Source: Leadbetterella sp964489955 (lineage in GTDB: Bacteria; Bacteroidota; Bacteroidia; Cytophagales; Spirosomataceae). Taken from it: DNA of 64,000 nt. This document shows, one piece after another, positions 25,504 to 33,878 of the stretch. The stretch spans positions 1 through 64,000 of the forward strand of contig CAZBAV010000012.1 of the NCBI GenBank assembly GCA_964489955.1. Reading direction: 5' to 3'. The position numbers and the translations under genes are program-made. The notes below the pieces were generated by a model. That model saw nothing but the letters and a program-made list of their open reading frames with translations. It was not told where the DNA came from and ran no database searches. Numbering within the stretch: position 1 is the first letter of the stretch; each line of letters opens with the position of its first letter.

Positions 25504-26070
25504 ATGAAAATACTAGTTCTAGATAATTATGACTCTTTTGTATACAATCTGGTATACATTCTGAAACAATTAGGTACTCAGGTAGACGTCTTCCGTAACG
25601 ATAAAATTGCACTAGAAGACGTAAAAAAATATGATAAAATACTTCTCTCTCCAGGTCCGGGAATACCTGAGGAGGCAGGAATAATGATGGATTTGCTGAA
25701 AGAATACAAAGAAACCAAAAGCATTTTTGGAGTTTGTTTGGGTCATCAAGCCATTGGTGAAGCCTTTGGAGCAAAGCTTGAAAATATGGGGGAAGTGCTC
25801 CACGGTGTAACCACACCTTGTATAGTGAAAGATAGCAACGAACTACTTTTTCAAGGAATCCCTGAGTACTTTAATGTTTGTCGTTATCATTCTTGGACAG
25901 TTGTTCCAGAGTCTTACCCTGCTGACTTAAAGATAACGGCAATAGATGAAAAAGGTAATTCAATGGCTGAAGCCCACAGTAAGTACGATGTGCGTGGGGT
26001 ACAGTTTCACCCGGAAGCTTACCTCACAGAACATGGAGTGAAAATGGTGGAGAATTGGGTGAGGGGTTAA
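25504..26070 (+). CDS. trpG: Anthranilate synthase component II (glutamine amidotransferase)
   Basis: Supplies ammonia from glutamine to TrpE. The 188-residue class I amidotransferase has LSPGPGIPEEAG, the nucleophile C78 in FGVCLGHQAIGEAFGA, and the His/Glu pair in VQFHPEAYLTEHG. The remaining trp genes (D, C, F, B, A) do not follow, so the attenuator controls only trpEG here. The stop TAA (26068-26070) directly abuts the stop of the convergent DUF4256 gene. Confidence 0.95.
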   Translation: MKILVLDNYDSFVYNLVYILKQLGTQVDVFRNDKIALEDVKKYDKILLSPGPGIPEEAGIMMDLLKEYKETKSIFGVCLGHQAIGEAFGAKLENMGEVLHGVTTPCIVKDSNELLFQGIPEYFNVCRYHSWTVVPESYPADLKITAIDEKGNSMAEAHSKYDVRGVQFHPEAYLTEHGVKMVENWVRG

Positions 26071-26619
26071 TTACACCCTCACTTTTCCTCTGTAGGCTCT
26101 TGCACCATAATAGGATTCGGCACCGTTGTGATAAATAAACACACGGCCAAAACGGTAGTCGCCAAATATGGCTCCACCTAGTTTTCTTACATCTAATGGG
26201 GTTTGTAGCCAGGAAGAAGTTTTAGTGTCAAAAGTGCCTAGAGTTTGGAGTTTTAGGTATTCAACTTCCGTGAGGAGCTCTACACCTACTTCTGCAGCGT
26301 GACCTATAGCACTGTTTTTGGGTTTATGCTCCTTGCGAGATTCCAAAGCTTCTTCGTCATAACAATAACTTCTCCGACCTTTGGGAGTTTCCTTTGAGCA
26401 GTCATAGAAAATATATTCTCCATGTTCAAAACCAACCACATCGGGTTCGCCTTCTGTTTCTTCCATTTCGTTAATAGTCCAGAGCTTTTCTGGGTTGGCT
26501 TCTAACTTTTTCTGAACTTCAGACCAAGCAAGTCCCTCGTGTCTGTTCATGTTTTTCTCAAAGCGGGTTTTGAGAATTTTAAAAAGTTCGTCTTTTCTTT
26601 CTTCGGGTAATTTTTTCAT
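26071..26619 (-). CDS. DUF4256 family protein
   Basis: A 182-residue soluble protein. The conserved family pattern is clear: ARFEKNMNRHEGL-like RFEKNMNRHEGLAWSEVQ, LWTINEMEETEGEPDVVG, IFYDCSKETPKGRRS and GTFDTKTSSW ... VYHNGAESYY-like FIYHNGAESYYGARAYRG. The function is unknown. It is the last gene of the ArsR-SRPBCC-DoxX run, 40 bases after the DoxX gene. Its stop abuts that of trpG. Confidence 0.85.
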   Translation of the reverse strand: MKKLPEERKDELFKILKTRFEKNMNRHEGLAWSEVQKKLEANPEKLWTINEMEETEGEPDVVGFEHGEYIFYDCSKETPKGRRSYCYDEEALESRKEHKPKNSAIGHAAEVGVELLTEVEYLKLQTLGTFDTKTSSWLQTPLDVRKLGGAIFGDYRFGRVFIYHNGAESYYGARAYRGKVRV

Positions 26620-26659
26620 CAGATTTGTAATTAATAATAGCTGAAGAACTTAGGGCTTC

Positions 26660-27031
26660 TTAAGATAATTTTAGTTTTTGCGGTCTGAAATACCAAGAAA
26701 TTATAGTTAAGGCGAGCAGCAAAGTTGCAGGTAAGGATTCTGAAATAGGGTCGCCCATAAATAAATGTGACACAATAGCCCCCGAAGATACAAAAAAGAA
26801 TCCTGAATATGCCCATTCTTTGATCAAGGGATATCGAGGTAAAAGTAAAGCAACCACTCCGAATAGTTTCCACACGCCAATAATTGTGAGAAAATAAGAA
26901 GGATATCCTAAATGCTCCATCATTTTTGTTTCCTCTTCCATTTTCATGATTTGCACTACACCAGTGGAAGTCATACCCAAAGCCAGCCAAATGGTGGCTA
27001 TCCAATAAATAATTTTGTTTCTTTTGCTCAT
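26660..27031 (-). CDS. DoxX-like membrane protein
   Basis: A 123-residue protein with four membrane helices (about 8-26, 46-64, 71-90, 97-115) and DoxX-like segments GMTSTGVVQIMKM, LGYPSYFLTIIGVWKLFGVVALLLP and EWAYSGFFF. Its start overlaps the stop of the SRPBCC gene by four bases (ATGA). DoxX-like proteins of this kind are often found with ArsR and SRPBCC genes; the biochemical role is unclear. Confidence 0.85.
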   Translation of the reverse strand: MSKRNKIIYWIATIWLALGMTSTGVVQIMKMEEETKMMEHLGYPSYFLTIIGVWKLFGVVALLLPRYPLIKEWAYSGFFFVSSGAIVSHLFMGDPISESLPATLLLALTIISWYFRPQKLKLS

Positions 27032-27492
27032 TTTATATGTTGTTTCATTGTTTCTTCTAAGCGATCATGAGCCATATTTATACCATAAGTAAATGGTAAC
27101 TTGAGGATTTCATCCCTCTCTTTTACGGATCTGTATAGCACATGTATTACAAGAGTACTTTTACCTTCTTCAAGCTCTTCGAAGGAGAGATATTCTAGCT
27201 GAGGAGAATAGGGCGTATTTTCCATTTCAAACGTTCGGACAATTGCTTTGCCTTGTTCAAAACTGTGGATAACACCATTGGCACTAAATAGCAAGTTTCC
27301 GTTTGGGCTGCGTGTTTCAAAACGGTAACTTCCGTGATTTTTACTTTCGTGTATAAGCACTTTGTTCCCCATCCACTGTTCTATAAGTTCAGGAACGGTG
27401 TAGGCTTTGAAAAGTAAGTTTATAGGAAGGTCAAACGCTCTTCGGATGAATATTTCCTGTTTCCCATCTTCAGCTTCTATCTGTGTTTTCAT
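27028..27492 (-). CDS. SRPBCC (AHSA1-like) ligand-binding domain protein
   Basis: A 154-residue START/Bet v1-type protein with the AHSA1 pattern: IFIRRAFDLPINLLFKAYTVPELIEQWMG, SYRFETRSPNGN, and a C-terminal helix GINMAHDRLEETMKQHIK. Such domains bind hydrophobic ligands in a deep pocket; the ligand here is unknown. It overlaps the ArsR gene by 23 bases at its start and the DoxX gene by four at its end. Confidence 0.88.
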   Translation of the reverse strand: MKTQIEAEDGKQEIFIRRAFDLPINLLFKAYTVPELIEQWMGNKVLIHESKNHGSYRFETRSPNGNLLFSANGVIHSFEQGKAIVRTFEMENTPYSPQLEYLSFEELEEGKSTLVIHVLYRSVKERDEILKLPFTYGINMAHDRLEETMKQHIK

Positions 27493-27799
27493 AGTTTTTC
27501 ATTAAGGTTTCCAGTTTGTCAAACCTTTCATCCCACATTTTACGGAAAGGCTCAATAAATTCAGCAATTTCTTGCATTTTTGCCATGTTGAGTTCATACC
27601 GAATCTCCCTTCCAGCTTGCTCTTTACGAAGCAGTTTGCATTCGGTAAGGATTTGCAAATGCTTTGAGACCGTAGGTCTTGCGGTGTCAAAATGGGTTGC
27701 AATACTTCCGGCAGACATGGCTTGGCTTGCCAGCAAAACCAATATAGCTCTGCGTGTGGGGTCGGCTATTGCTTGAAAAACATCTCTTCTTAAATTCAT
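27470..27799 (-). CDS. ArsR-family HTH repressor
   Basis: A 109-residue winged-helix repressor with DVFQAIADPTRRAILVLLA, the recognition stretch FDTARPTVSKHLQILTECKLL and wing EQAGREIRYELN. The ArsR metal motif ELCVCDL is absent, so it is a non-metal member of the family, of the kind that heads AHSA1/DoxX operons. Two copies of a 16-bp palindrome flank its promoter, suggesting autorepression. It heads the four-gene run ending with DUF4256. Confidence 0.92.
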   Translation of the reverse strand: MNLRRDVFQAIADPTRRAILVLLASQAMSAGSIATHFDTARPTVSKHLQILTECKLLRKEQAGREIRYELNMAKMQEIAEFIEPFRKMWDERFDKLETLMKNYENTDRS

Positions 27800-27802
27800 A
27801 TT

Positions 27803-27818
27803 GAAGCCATTTGGCTAC
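27803..27818. promoter_or_regulatory. Operator 1 for ArsR repressor
   Basis: GAAGCCATTTGGCTAC contains the inverted repeat AGCCA-TT-TGGCT and closely matches operator 2 (GTAGTCATTTGACTAC). It lies between the -7 box and the start codon, four bases from the ATG, where a bound repressor would block initiation. Confidence 0.7.
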
Positions 27819-27849
27819 AAATATAAATGTAGTCATTTGACTACGCAAA
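27818..27849 (-). promoter_or_regulatory. Promoter of ArsR-SRPBCC-DoxX-DUF4256
   Basis: On the minus strand TTTG (27846-27849) and TATATTTG (27818-27825) are 20 bases apart, a full consensus match. Operator 2 fills the spacer and operator 1 begins directly at the end of the -7 box. Confidence 0.7.
27829..27844. promoter_or_regulatory. Operator 2 for ArsR repressor
   Basis: GTAGTCATTTGACTAC is a perfect palindrome (GTAGTCA-TT-TGACTAC) inside the -33/-7 spacer. Its distance to operator 1 is 26 bases start to start, about two and a half turns. The shared form is GWAGYCATTTGRCTAC. Confidence 0.75.
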
Positions 27850-27894
27850 TGTTTTTTAATAATTTGTACAAGTGCCAAAATGGAAAAACTATCT

Positions 27895-27902
27895 TATCTT
27901 TG
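27895..27902 (+). promoter_or_regulatory. -7 element for sprT-like/porU
   Basis: TATCTTTG matches TAnnTTTG and lies 25 bases before the ATG at 27928. The nearest TTTG is 28 bases upstream, beyond the usual spacing. Confidence 0.45.
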
Positions 27903-27927
27903 TTTATCATTAAGTACTGAAGGATAG

Positions 27928-28587
27928 ATGTTCGGGTTTCTAAACAAAAAGCCACAAGCTGTAAAACAAGCAAACGAAGACGCTTTTCGTAAGGGCTTTG
28001 CTACGCATATTCCTACCGAAGCAGTAGAATATGTGATGCAGCTTTGGAGAGAGCATCCGTTTAGTTTTACCATTGCCGGTTCACGCCAAACCTGTTTGGG
28101 TAACTATATCTTCAAGAACAATCGGCATTATATCTCGGTAAACGGAGACTCTAATCAATACAGTTTTTTGATCACCTTAATTCATGAAATTGCACACCAG
28201 CGGGTTCAAATAGGAGAGAGGGCATTTAAAAGGAGAGCTATGCCGCATGGTGATGAGTGGAAGTATCATTTCAAAACTCTGATGGCTCCGCTTCTGAACA
28301 ATTTTGTTTTTCCTCATGATATTCTGGCTGTTTTGGTGGCACATATGCGTAATCCTGCGGCCTCGTCTACAAAAGATCCTGCTTTGGTAAAAGTTTTGAC
28401 GGGATACTCACCCCAGCAGCAAGAAACGGGGATATTTCTTTCTGAAGTTCTCAACGAACAGGTGTTTTCGTTTAAAGGAAGAGGATTTAAAAAAATACAG
28501 GAAAGAAGGACACGGGTTTTAGTAGAGTGCGTTAATACTAAGAAGAGGTATACCATTCCCGGAGTAGCCAAAGTAGAGCTTCTATGA
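27928..28587 (+). CDS. SprT-like zinc metalloprotease domain protein
   Basis: A 219-residue cytoplasmic protein with the zinc protease motif LIHEIAHQRV (H86, E87, H90) and a third ligand in RAMPHGDEWKYHFK (H107), as in the SprT/Spartan family. Spartan cleaves DNA-protein crosslinks in eukaryotes; the bacterial SprT role is poorly known. The C-terminal part (about 170-219) may hold a small beta fold. Its stop overlaps the porU start by four bases (ATGA), so the two are translationally coupled. Confidence 0.85.
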   Translation: MFGFLNKKPQAVKQANEDAFRKGFATHIPTEAVEYVMQLWREHPFSFTIAGSRQTCLGNYIFKNNRHYISVNGDSNQYSFLITLIHEIAHQRVQIGERAFKRRAMPHGDEWKYHFKTLMAPLLNNFVFPHDILAVLVAHMRNPAASSTKDPALVKVLTGYSPQQQETGIFLSEVLNEQVFSFKGRGFKKIQERRTRVLVECVNTKKRYTIPGVAKVELL

Positions 28588-31500
28588 AAAGACTCATCCT
28601 TGTTTTATGCTTAATCGGATTTAAATCCATAGGGCAGTCTGTACTGTCTACTGGCGACTGGATTCGTGTGGCCGTAAAAGAGGACGGAGTTTATAAAATA
28701 ACAAAGGATTTCCTGGCTAAAAATGCACCCAATCTTAATGTGGATAGACTCCGGATTTTTTGCGGGCATTCAAGTCAGTTACCTCAATCCAACTCCGAAG
28801 TCCGTTTTTCAGGTTTAAGAGAGGTGCCAACACTCGCATTACCTGATGGAAATATTGCATTCTATGGTTTTGGGGCTCATAAGATATTTACTGAGGGAAC
28901 TCAATACAAGCATTTAGTTAATCCATATTCCGATGAAAACTACTATTTTATTACCAGTGGGGTTGCTTTGCCTATAGAAAACCAAAATTATTTAGGAGGG
29001 AAAACCGGAACAGCTTTGCCTTTTTATACCTACGAAGAAAAGGAGAAAAAGAACCTCTTGAATTCGGGGCAACAGTGGCTCGGTGACTTTTTTAATAATA
29101 CATATGAATTAGTATTACCTGTCGAAGATTTTGTGGGAGACTACAAGCTTGGAGTAGATATTTATCCGCTAGGAATTGCCGATCAGGAACTTACCGTACG
29201 GGCAGCTGGAGCAGAAGTAGTGAAAACCACACTTAAAGGTGCCCCGTATAATGCCAATGACGCCAACAGACGCTACCAACGTATCACGAATAGGAATTTT
29301 GTAATGCTGGAAACGCCCTATCCAGCCTTACAATTACACATAAACTCAGGCGGGATAGGTAATGCAGGAGCGTATGTAGATTATTGGTCTGTTACCTACC
29401 AAAGAAAATTAAAATACTATAGTGGTCGACAAATTATCTTTAGGACAAATGAAACAGTGCAAGAGGAGAGTTTCAAGATAGAAGGACAACAAAGTAGCAC
29501 AGGGGTGTGGCATGTAGCAGATCCTTTTACTGTCAAAAACTTGGTATTGGATGGCGGCGGAAGTTTTTCTATACCCAGGGAGGCGGGCTCTTTAGTGGTT
29601 TTTGATAGCCAAAGTTTACCGATACCTGCTTTTGTAGAGAGAGTAAAAAAACAAAATCTTGAGAATACACCTGTTCCAGAAGTATTGGTTGTATTTCCGG
29701 AAGCTTTCCGGAGAGAGGCCGAGAGTTTAATCGCTTATAAGAGAGAAAATGAGGATTTTGAAATACTGGGTTTTTCTGCCCAAGAGATTTATAATGAATA
29801 TAGTTCAGGCAAGGTAGACCCCACAGCTATCCGTGATTTTTGTAGGAATCTTCATTTACTTGGGTCGGGAAAACTGAAGCATTTACTTTTGCTGGGCGAT
29901 GCTACTTTTGACTATAAGAATAACAATGGTGCAAGTTACGTGCAGCCATCTTTGCTGATACCTACTTATCAGTCACGAGAGTCTTTTGAGCCTATTTACA
30001 GCTACGCATCCGATGATTATTTTGGTTTTTTGGATGAAAGTGAGGGTGAGTGGGCAGAGGGCTACAGCCAAAATAATATTTGGGTATCTAACCGCAGCCA
30101 TGACCATTTTATGGATATTGCAGTAGGTCGTATTCCGGCCCGTTCGGCATCGGAGCTTAACAACTACATACAAAAATACATAAACTATAAATCGTATATA
30201 GGAACTGCAAAATGGCAGAATAAGTGGACCTTTGTGGCAGATAATCGGGACTATAATCTGCACATGCGAGACACTGAAGAGCTGGAGGATCTCGTATTAG
30301 AAACCTTTGGAGGCTTGGAAACTCAAAAATTATATCTGGATGATTTTCCAATTGATGAACGGACAAATACGGCACCCGAAGCAAATAAACAGTTGCACGA
30401 CTGGGTAAACCAAGGCTCATTTTTGGTTACCTATGTGGGGCATGGAGCAGCAGATGGTCTTACTTCGGAAAAACTGCTGACACTTGCAGATATTCTTAAT
30501 TTAAGAAATCCCAATACCTTGCCAATCTGGTTTACTGCCACCTGTGAGTTTGGCCGTTTTGATAACCCAGGTGTGATTTCCGGAGCCGAACTATCGGTTT
30601 TACGCCAAGGTGGGGGAGCTATAGCTTTGTTAACTACCACAAGGGCGGTTTATTCTACTACCAACCAGGCTATAAACCGAGCTCTTTTTAAGAATATTAA
30701 AAATGCTACCACACTGGGAGAGCTATTTAGGATTACAAAAAATGAGTCTCAACAAGGCGAAGTGAACCGTAATTTTAGTCTGTTAGGAGATCCAACACTC
30801 CTTTTGCCAAATTTAACTTCAAACCAAATTTCACTGGCAGATACTCTGCGGTCCATAGATAAGATACAGATAACGGGATCAGTTGCGGATATTGCTGAGG
30901 GTAAAGTTTGGGTGAAGGTAATGGACGTTCCTAAAAATAAAAATACGCTTGGTACTTTTTCGGATGGTCCGGCTTTTGCTTATAAGTTACGGTCGGAGTC
31001 TATATATTCTGGGGTATTTATTATTAAAAACCACCAATTTGAAGGAGAAATAGTTTTACCTCCTATAGAAATAGACGGGTATGGAAGGGTGGTGTATTCT
31101 TTTGGAGATTTGGATACTACGTACCAAGGTTTTTCGTTTAAAAATCCAGTATATCTCACTTCCCAAAGAGGGGTTTTGGAGCAAGAGCAAAGCCCCCCAA
31201 CTCTGCATGCTAGAGTAGATGATAGCCAAAATTTAGTGTGGGAAATAGGTGATGAAACAGGCATTGTGCTTAAAGATTTGGTCTTGCACGTGGGAGATGT
31301 AGAGGTATTGAATGCAGAGCGTTATTTTGAACCAGTAGAGGGAAGTAAAAAGGGGTTGCTAAAATATCCCATTGGACTGTTGTCCGAAGGAAGTTACACA
31401 AGTGTATTGGCAGTTAGCGATGTTTTTGGGAACCGACAAGAGGCTAGCTACAGTTTTGAAATAAAGAGACCTAAAATTGGTATTTTGGCACACACACTTT

Positions 31501-31775
31501 ATCCTAATCCAGTGATAGATTATGCTAACTTACAGGTTCGTCACAATAGGACAGGAGAAAATTTAGAGGTAAAGTTTTTGGTATTTGATGTGCTAGGACG
31601 TGAAATTTTTAAACAAGAAAGTGTGTGTAGTACTTGTCCGGAAGAGTTCGGAATGAATTTTGATTTTTTGGAATATGTAAGCCTTTCACAAAGGTTTTTC
31701 TATAGAATAAATATAAAAAGCGAATCTGATGGGCAGTCAGCCATGAAAGGTGGTATTTTGTTTTCTAGGAAATAA
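28584..31775 (+). CDS. porU: Type IX secretion sortase PorU (C25 family)
   Basis: Outer-membrane-associated protease that removes the C-terminal sorting domain of T9SS cargo and joins the product to a surface lipid carrier, working with PorV. The 1063-residue protein has a signal peptide (ending GFKSIGQ), a long N-terminal beta domain, and the C25 catalytic domain from about 375 with H620 (TYVGHGAADG) and C654 (FTATCEFGRFDNP). The C-terminus resembles a T9SS sorting domain itself (TLYPNPVIDYANL near residue 970). porV follows directly, as expected, across a short assembly gap. Confidence 0.93.
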   Translation: MKRLILVLCLIGFKSIGQSVLSTGDWIRVAVKEDGVYKITKDFLAKNAPNLNVDRLRIFCGHSSQLPQSNSEVRFSGLREVPTLALPDGNIAFYGFGAHKIFTEGTQYKHLVNPYSDENYYFITSGVALPIENQNYLGGKTGTALPFYTYEEKEKKNLLNSGQQWLGDFFNNTYELVLPVEDFVGDYKLGVDIYPLGIADQELTVRAAGAEVVKTTLKGAPYNANDANRRYQRITNRNFVMLETPYPALQLHINSGGIGNAGAYVDYWSVTYQRKLKYYSGRQIIFRTNETVQEESFKIEGQQSSTGVWHVADPFTVKNLVLDGGGSFSIPREAGSLVVFDSQSLPIPAFVERVKKQNLENTPVPEVLVVFPEAFRREAESLIAYKRENEDFEILGFSAQEIYNEYSSGKVDPTAIRDFCRNLHLLGSGKLKHLLLLGDATFDYKNNNGASYVQPSLLIPTYQSRESFEPIYSYASDDYFGFLDESEGEWAEGYSQNNIWVSNRSHDHFMDIAVGRIPARSASELNNYIQKYINYKSYIGTAKWQNKWTFVADNRDYNLHMRDTEELEDLVLETFGGLETQKLYLDDFPIDERTNTAPEANKQLHDWVNQGSFLVTYVGHGAADGLTSEKLLTLADILNLRNPNTLPIWFTATCEFGRFDNPGVISGAELSVLRQGGGAIALLTTTRAVYSTTNQAINRALFKNIKNATTLGELFRITKNESQQGEVNRNFSLLGDPTLLLPNLTSNQISLADTLRSIDKIQITGSVADIAEGKVWVKVMDVPKNKNTLGTFSDGPAFAYKLRSESIYSGVFIIKNHQFEGEIVLPPIEIDGYGRVVYSFGDLDTTYQGFSFKNPVYLTSQRGVLEQEQSPPTLHARVDDSQNLVWEIGDETGIVLKDLVLHVGDVEVLNAERYFEPVEGSKKGLLKYPIGLLSEGSYTSVLAVSDVFGNRQEASYSFEIKRPKIGILAHTLYPNPVIDYANLQVRHNRTGENLEVKFLVFDVLGREIFKQESVCSTCPEEFGMNFDFLEYVSLSQRFFYRINIKSESDGQSAMKGGILFSRK

Positions 31776-31798
31776 AAATAAAAATCTCTTACTTTGGA

Positions 31799-31808
31799 NN
31801 NNNNNNNN
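31799..31808. other. Assembly gap (10 N)
   Basis: Ten ambiguous bases lie between the porU stop (31775) and porV start (31814). The true length is unknown. Both flanking genes look intact, so the missing sequence is probably intergenic and may hold the porV promoter. Confidence 0.99.
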
Positions 31809-31813
31809 TCTTT

Positions 31814-32983
31814 ATGAATAAAGACGTTTGGTACGTAACAGTACTTTTTTTGGCCGCACCGGGTCTTCTTTTAGGTCAAAATATGCCAAAAGATTATAAG
31901 ATTATTTCCACAGCTGTACCTTTTATGTCTATTTCGCCAGACTCTAGGGCGGCTGCTATGGGGGATGCAGGTGCAGCTTCTTCGTTTGATGCAAATGCAA
32001 TTTATTGGAACCCTGGTAAGATGGCATTTTCCGATTCTCGCTATGGAGGTTCGTTTTCATATACACCATGGTTAAGGGGTATTGTAAACGATATGGGTTT
32101 AATTAACGCCTCAGGATATTACAAAATTTCTGATAAGCAAACTGTAGGTCTTAGTGTGAATGTCTTTAATCAGGGAGAGATACAGTTTACCGATGTGCAA
32201 GGTTTTGAGCAGGGTACTTTCAATAGTAATGAATTTTCGTTCACAGCTGGTATTGCCCAAAAGCTAAGTTCGGACTACTCTTTGGGTTTAAATATTAAGT
32301 ATATAAACTCTAACCTTATAGGTAATACTACGGTTAATGGTGCAACAGTGAGACCTGGCCAAACTGCCGCTATGGATTTAGGGTTTTATTATAACAAAAC
32401 CCGTCCGGGAGATAATGATCCTGAAAACTTCAAGCGTTGGGACGTGGACTATGGTGCAGTTTTGCAAAATATAGGTGGTAAAATGAATTATGGGTTTGGT
32501 GAGTATTTTATTCCTGCCAACCTTAAACTAGGGACAAAAATATCGTATAGACCGGATTTGTTAAACAACTTCTCGTTCCTGGTAGATTTTAATAAATTAT
32601 TGGTGCCAACTGAAGCTGATGGGCAAAGTGCAAAAGACGTAAGCTCATTGGGTGGTATTTTTAAGTCATTTAGTGATGCACCAGGTGGTTTTAGTGAAGA
32701 AATGGCCGAAATTACAACCTCTCTTGGTTTTGAGTATTCTTACCAGGAATTAGTAGCTTTAAGGGCAGGATATTTCCATGAGGCGGCTAGCAAAATGGGA
32801 CGCCAATACTTAACTGCAGGTTTTGGAATTACTTTAAAAGAACGTTTGAAGTTAGATGCTGCGTATTTAATACCAACCCGCACGGGGAGTGCATTGGCCA
32901 ATTCTTGGAGGATAACATTAAGGTTGCAGATTCCTCATAAATCTGGTAAGGTAGACTCTATTGGAGACGAAATAGACGAGTAA
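31814..32983 (+). CDS. porV: Type IX secretion outer-membrane protein PorV (LptO)
   Basis: A FadL-like outer-membrane beta-barrel that shuttles cargo from the translocon to PorU. The 389-residue protein has a signal peptide ending LLLGQ, the family start ISTAVPFMSISPDSRAAAMGDAGAASSFDANAIYWNPGKMAF, many amphipathic strands, and a final strand with aromatic ends (SWRITLRLQIP). A terminator follows at 33009-33031. Confidence 0.93.
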   Translation: MNKDVWYVTVLFLAAPGLLLGQNMPKDYKIISTAVPFMSISPDSRAAAMGDAGAASSFDANAIYWNPGKMAFSDSRYGGSFSYTPWLRGIVNDMGLINASGYYKISDKQTVGLSVNVFNQGEIQFTDVQGFEQGTFNSNEFSFTAGIAQKLSSDYSLGLNIKYINSNLIGNTTVNGATVRPGQTAAMDLGFYYNKTRPGDNDPENFKRWDVDYGAVLQNIGGKMNYGFGEYFIPANLKLGTKISYRPDLLNNFSFLVDFNKLLVPTEADGQSAKDVSSLGGIFKSFSDAPGGFSEEMAEITTSLGFEYSYQELVALRAGYFHEAASKMGRQYLTAGFGITLKERLKLDAAYLIPTRTGSALANSWRITLRLQIPHKSGKVDSIGDEIDE

Positions 32984-33008
32984 GAAATACTATAAAGATT
33001 TTTTTATT

Positions 33009-33031
33009 AGCCCGCACTTCCGGGCTTTTTT
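33009..33031 (+). terminator. Intrinsic terminator after porV
   Basis: AGCCCG (33009-33014) and CGGGCT (33021-33026) form a stem with a six-base loop followed by a T-run to about 33031. Confidence 0.85.
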
Positions 33032-33044
33032 TATTTAACAATAC

Positions 33045-33866
33045 ATGGAATACATAGAGCTAGACCTTAGCATTGACTCCGAGTTTGCCGAAATTCTGAT
33101 GGCCGAATTGGCCGAAATAGGCTTTGATTCTTTTCTTGATAAAGAGGATGGAATACTTGCATACGTAACAGAAGACCTTTTTGCAGAGAGGGAATTGAAA
33201 AACCTCATGGAAAAGTATGCCGGGAAAACTTCACTTTCTTATGGTTTGACCCGTTTACAAAAACAAAACTGGAACAAAGAGTGGGAAGAGAATTTCCAAC
33301 CTATAGACATTGAAGGCAAAGTGTTCATCAGAGCTACTTTCCATGAACCTGCAGCAGATTCTTATTTGCATGAGATTATTATTGTGCCCAAAATGTCTTT
33401 TGGTACAGGGCATCATGAAACTACTTCGCAGATGATAGCCTTGCAAATGGAGATAGAGCATACTGGCAAATCCGTACTAGATGTAGGTACTGGTACAGGA
33501 ATTTTGGCTGTTATGGCACGCAAACTGGGTGCGGACCGTATACACAGCTTTGATATTGACAGTTGGTCTGTAGAGAACGGCAGGGAGAATTATGCTTTAA
33601 ACAATACCTCTGATATTACCATAGAAGAAGGTACAATAGACACCCAAACACCAGGAGTTTATGACATTGTTTTGGCCAATATTAACCGTAATATATTGAT
33701 AGATGAGATTCCTAAATATGGGGCTTTTGCTAAGGAATATTTGCTGGTTAGTGGGTTCTATGAGCATGATATTGCTGATATAGAGACAGTGGCAGAAGCC
33801 AGCGGATTTAAAAAAATAAAGCAGATAAGTAAGAACAATTGGGCTGCAGTCGTTTTTAAGAAATAG
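33045..33866 (+). CDS. prmA: Ribosomal protein L11 methyltransferase
   Basis: SAM-dependent trimethylation of ribosomal protein L11. The 273-residue protein has the substrate-recognition N-domain, KQNWNKEWEENFQPI, the family motif MSFGTGHHETTSQM, the SAM loop VLDVGTGTGILAVMARKLGA and the NIN-type motif VLANINRNIL. It lies right after the porV terminator and 12 bases before the giant secreted protein gene. Confidence 0.96.
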   Translation: MEYIELDLSIDSEFAEILMAELAEIGFDSFLDKEDGILAYVTEDLFAERELKNLMEKYAGKTSLSYGLTRLQKQNWNKEWEENFQPIDIEGKVFIRATFHEPAADSYLHEIIIVPKMSFGTGHHETTSQMIALQMEIEHTGKSVLDVGTGTGILAVMARKLGADRIHSFDIDSWSVENGRENYALNNTSDITIEEGTIDTQTPGVYDIVLANINRNILIDEIPKYGAFAKEYLLVSGFYEHDIADIETVAEASGFKKIKQISKNNWAAVVFKK

Positions 33867-33878
33867 GATTTGGATAAT

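Noticed and set aside
25451..25816. Minus-strand frame opposite trpG
   Set aside because: Antisense shadow of a well-supported amidotransferase gene.
33870..33878. TTG start three codons before the giant secreted protein
   Set aside because: The ATG at 33879 gives a proper signal peptide directly.
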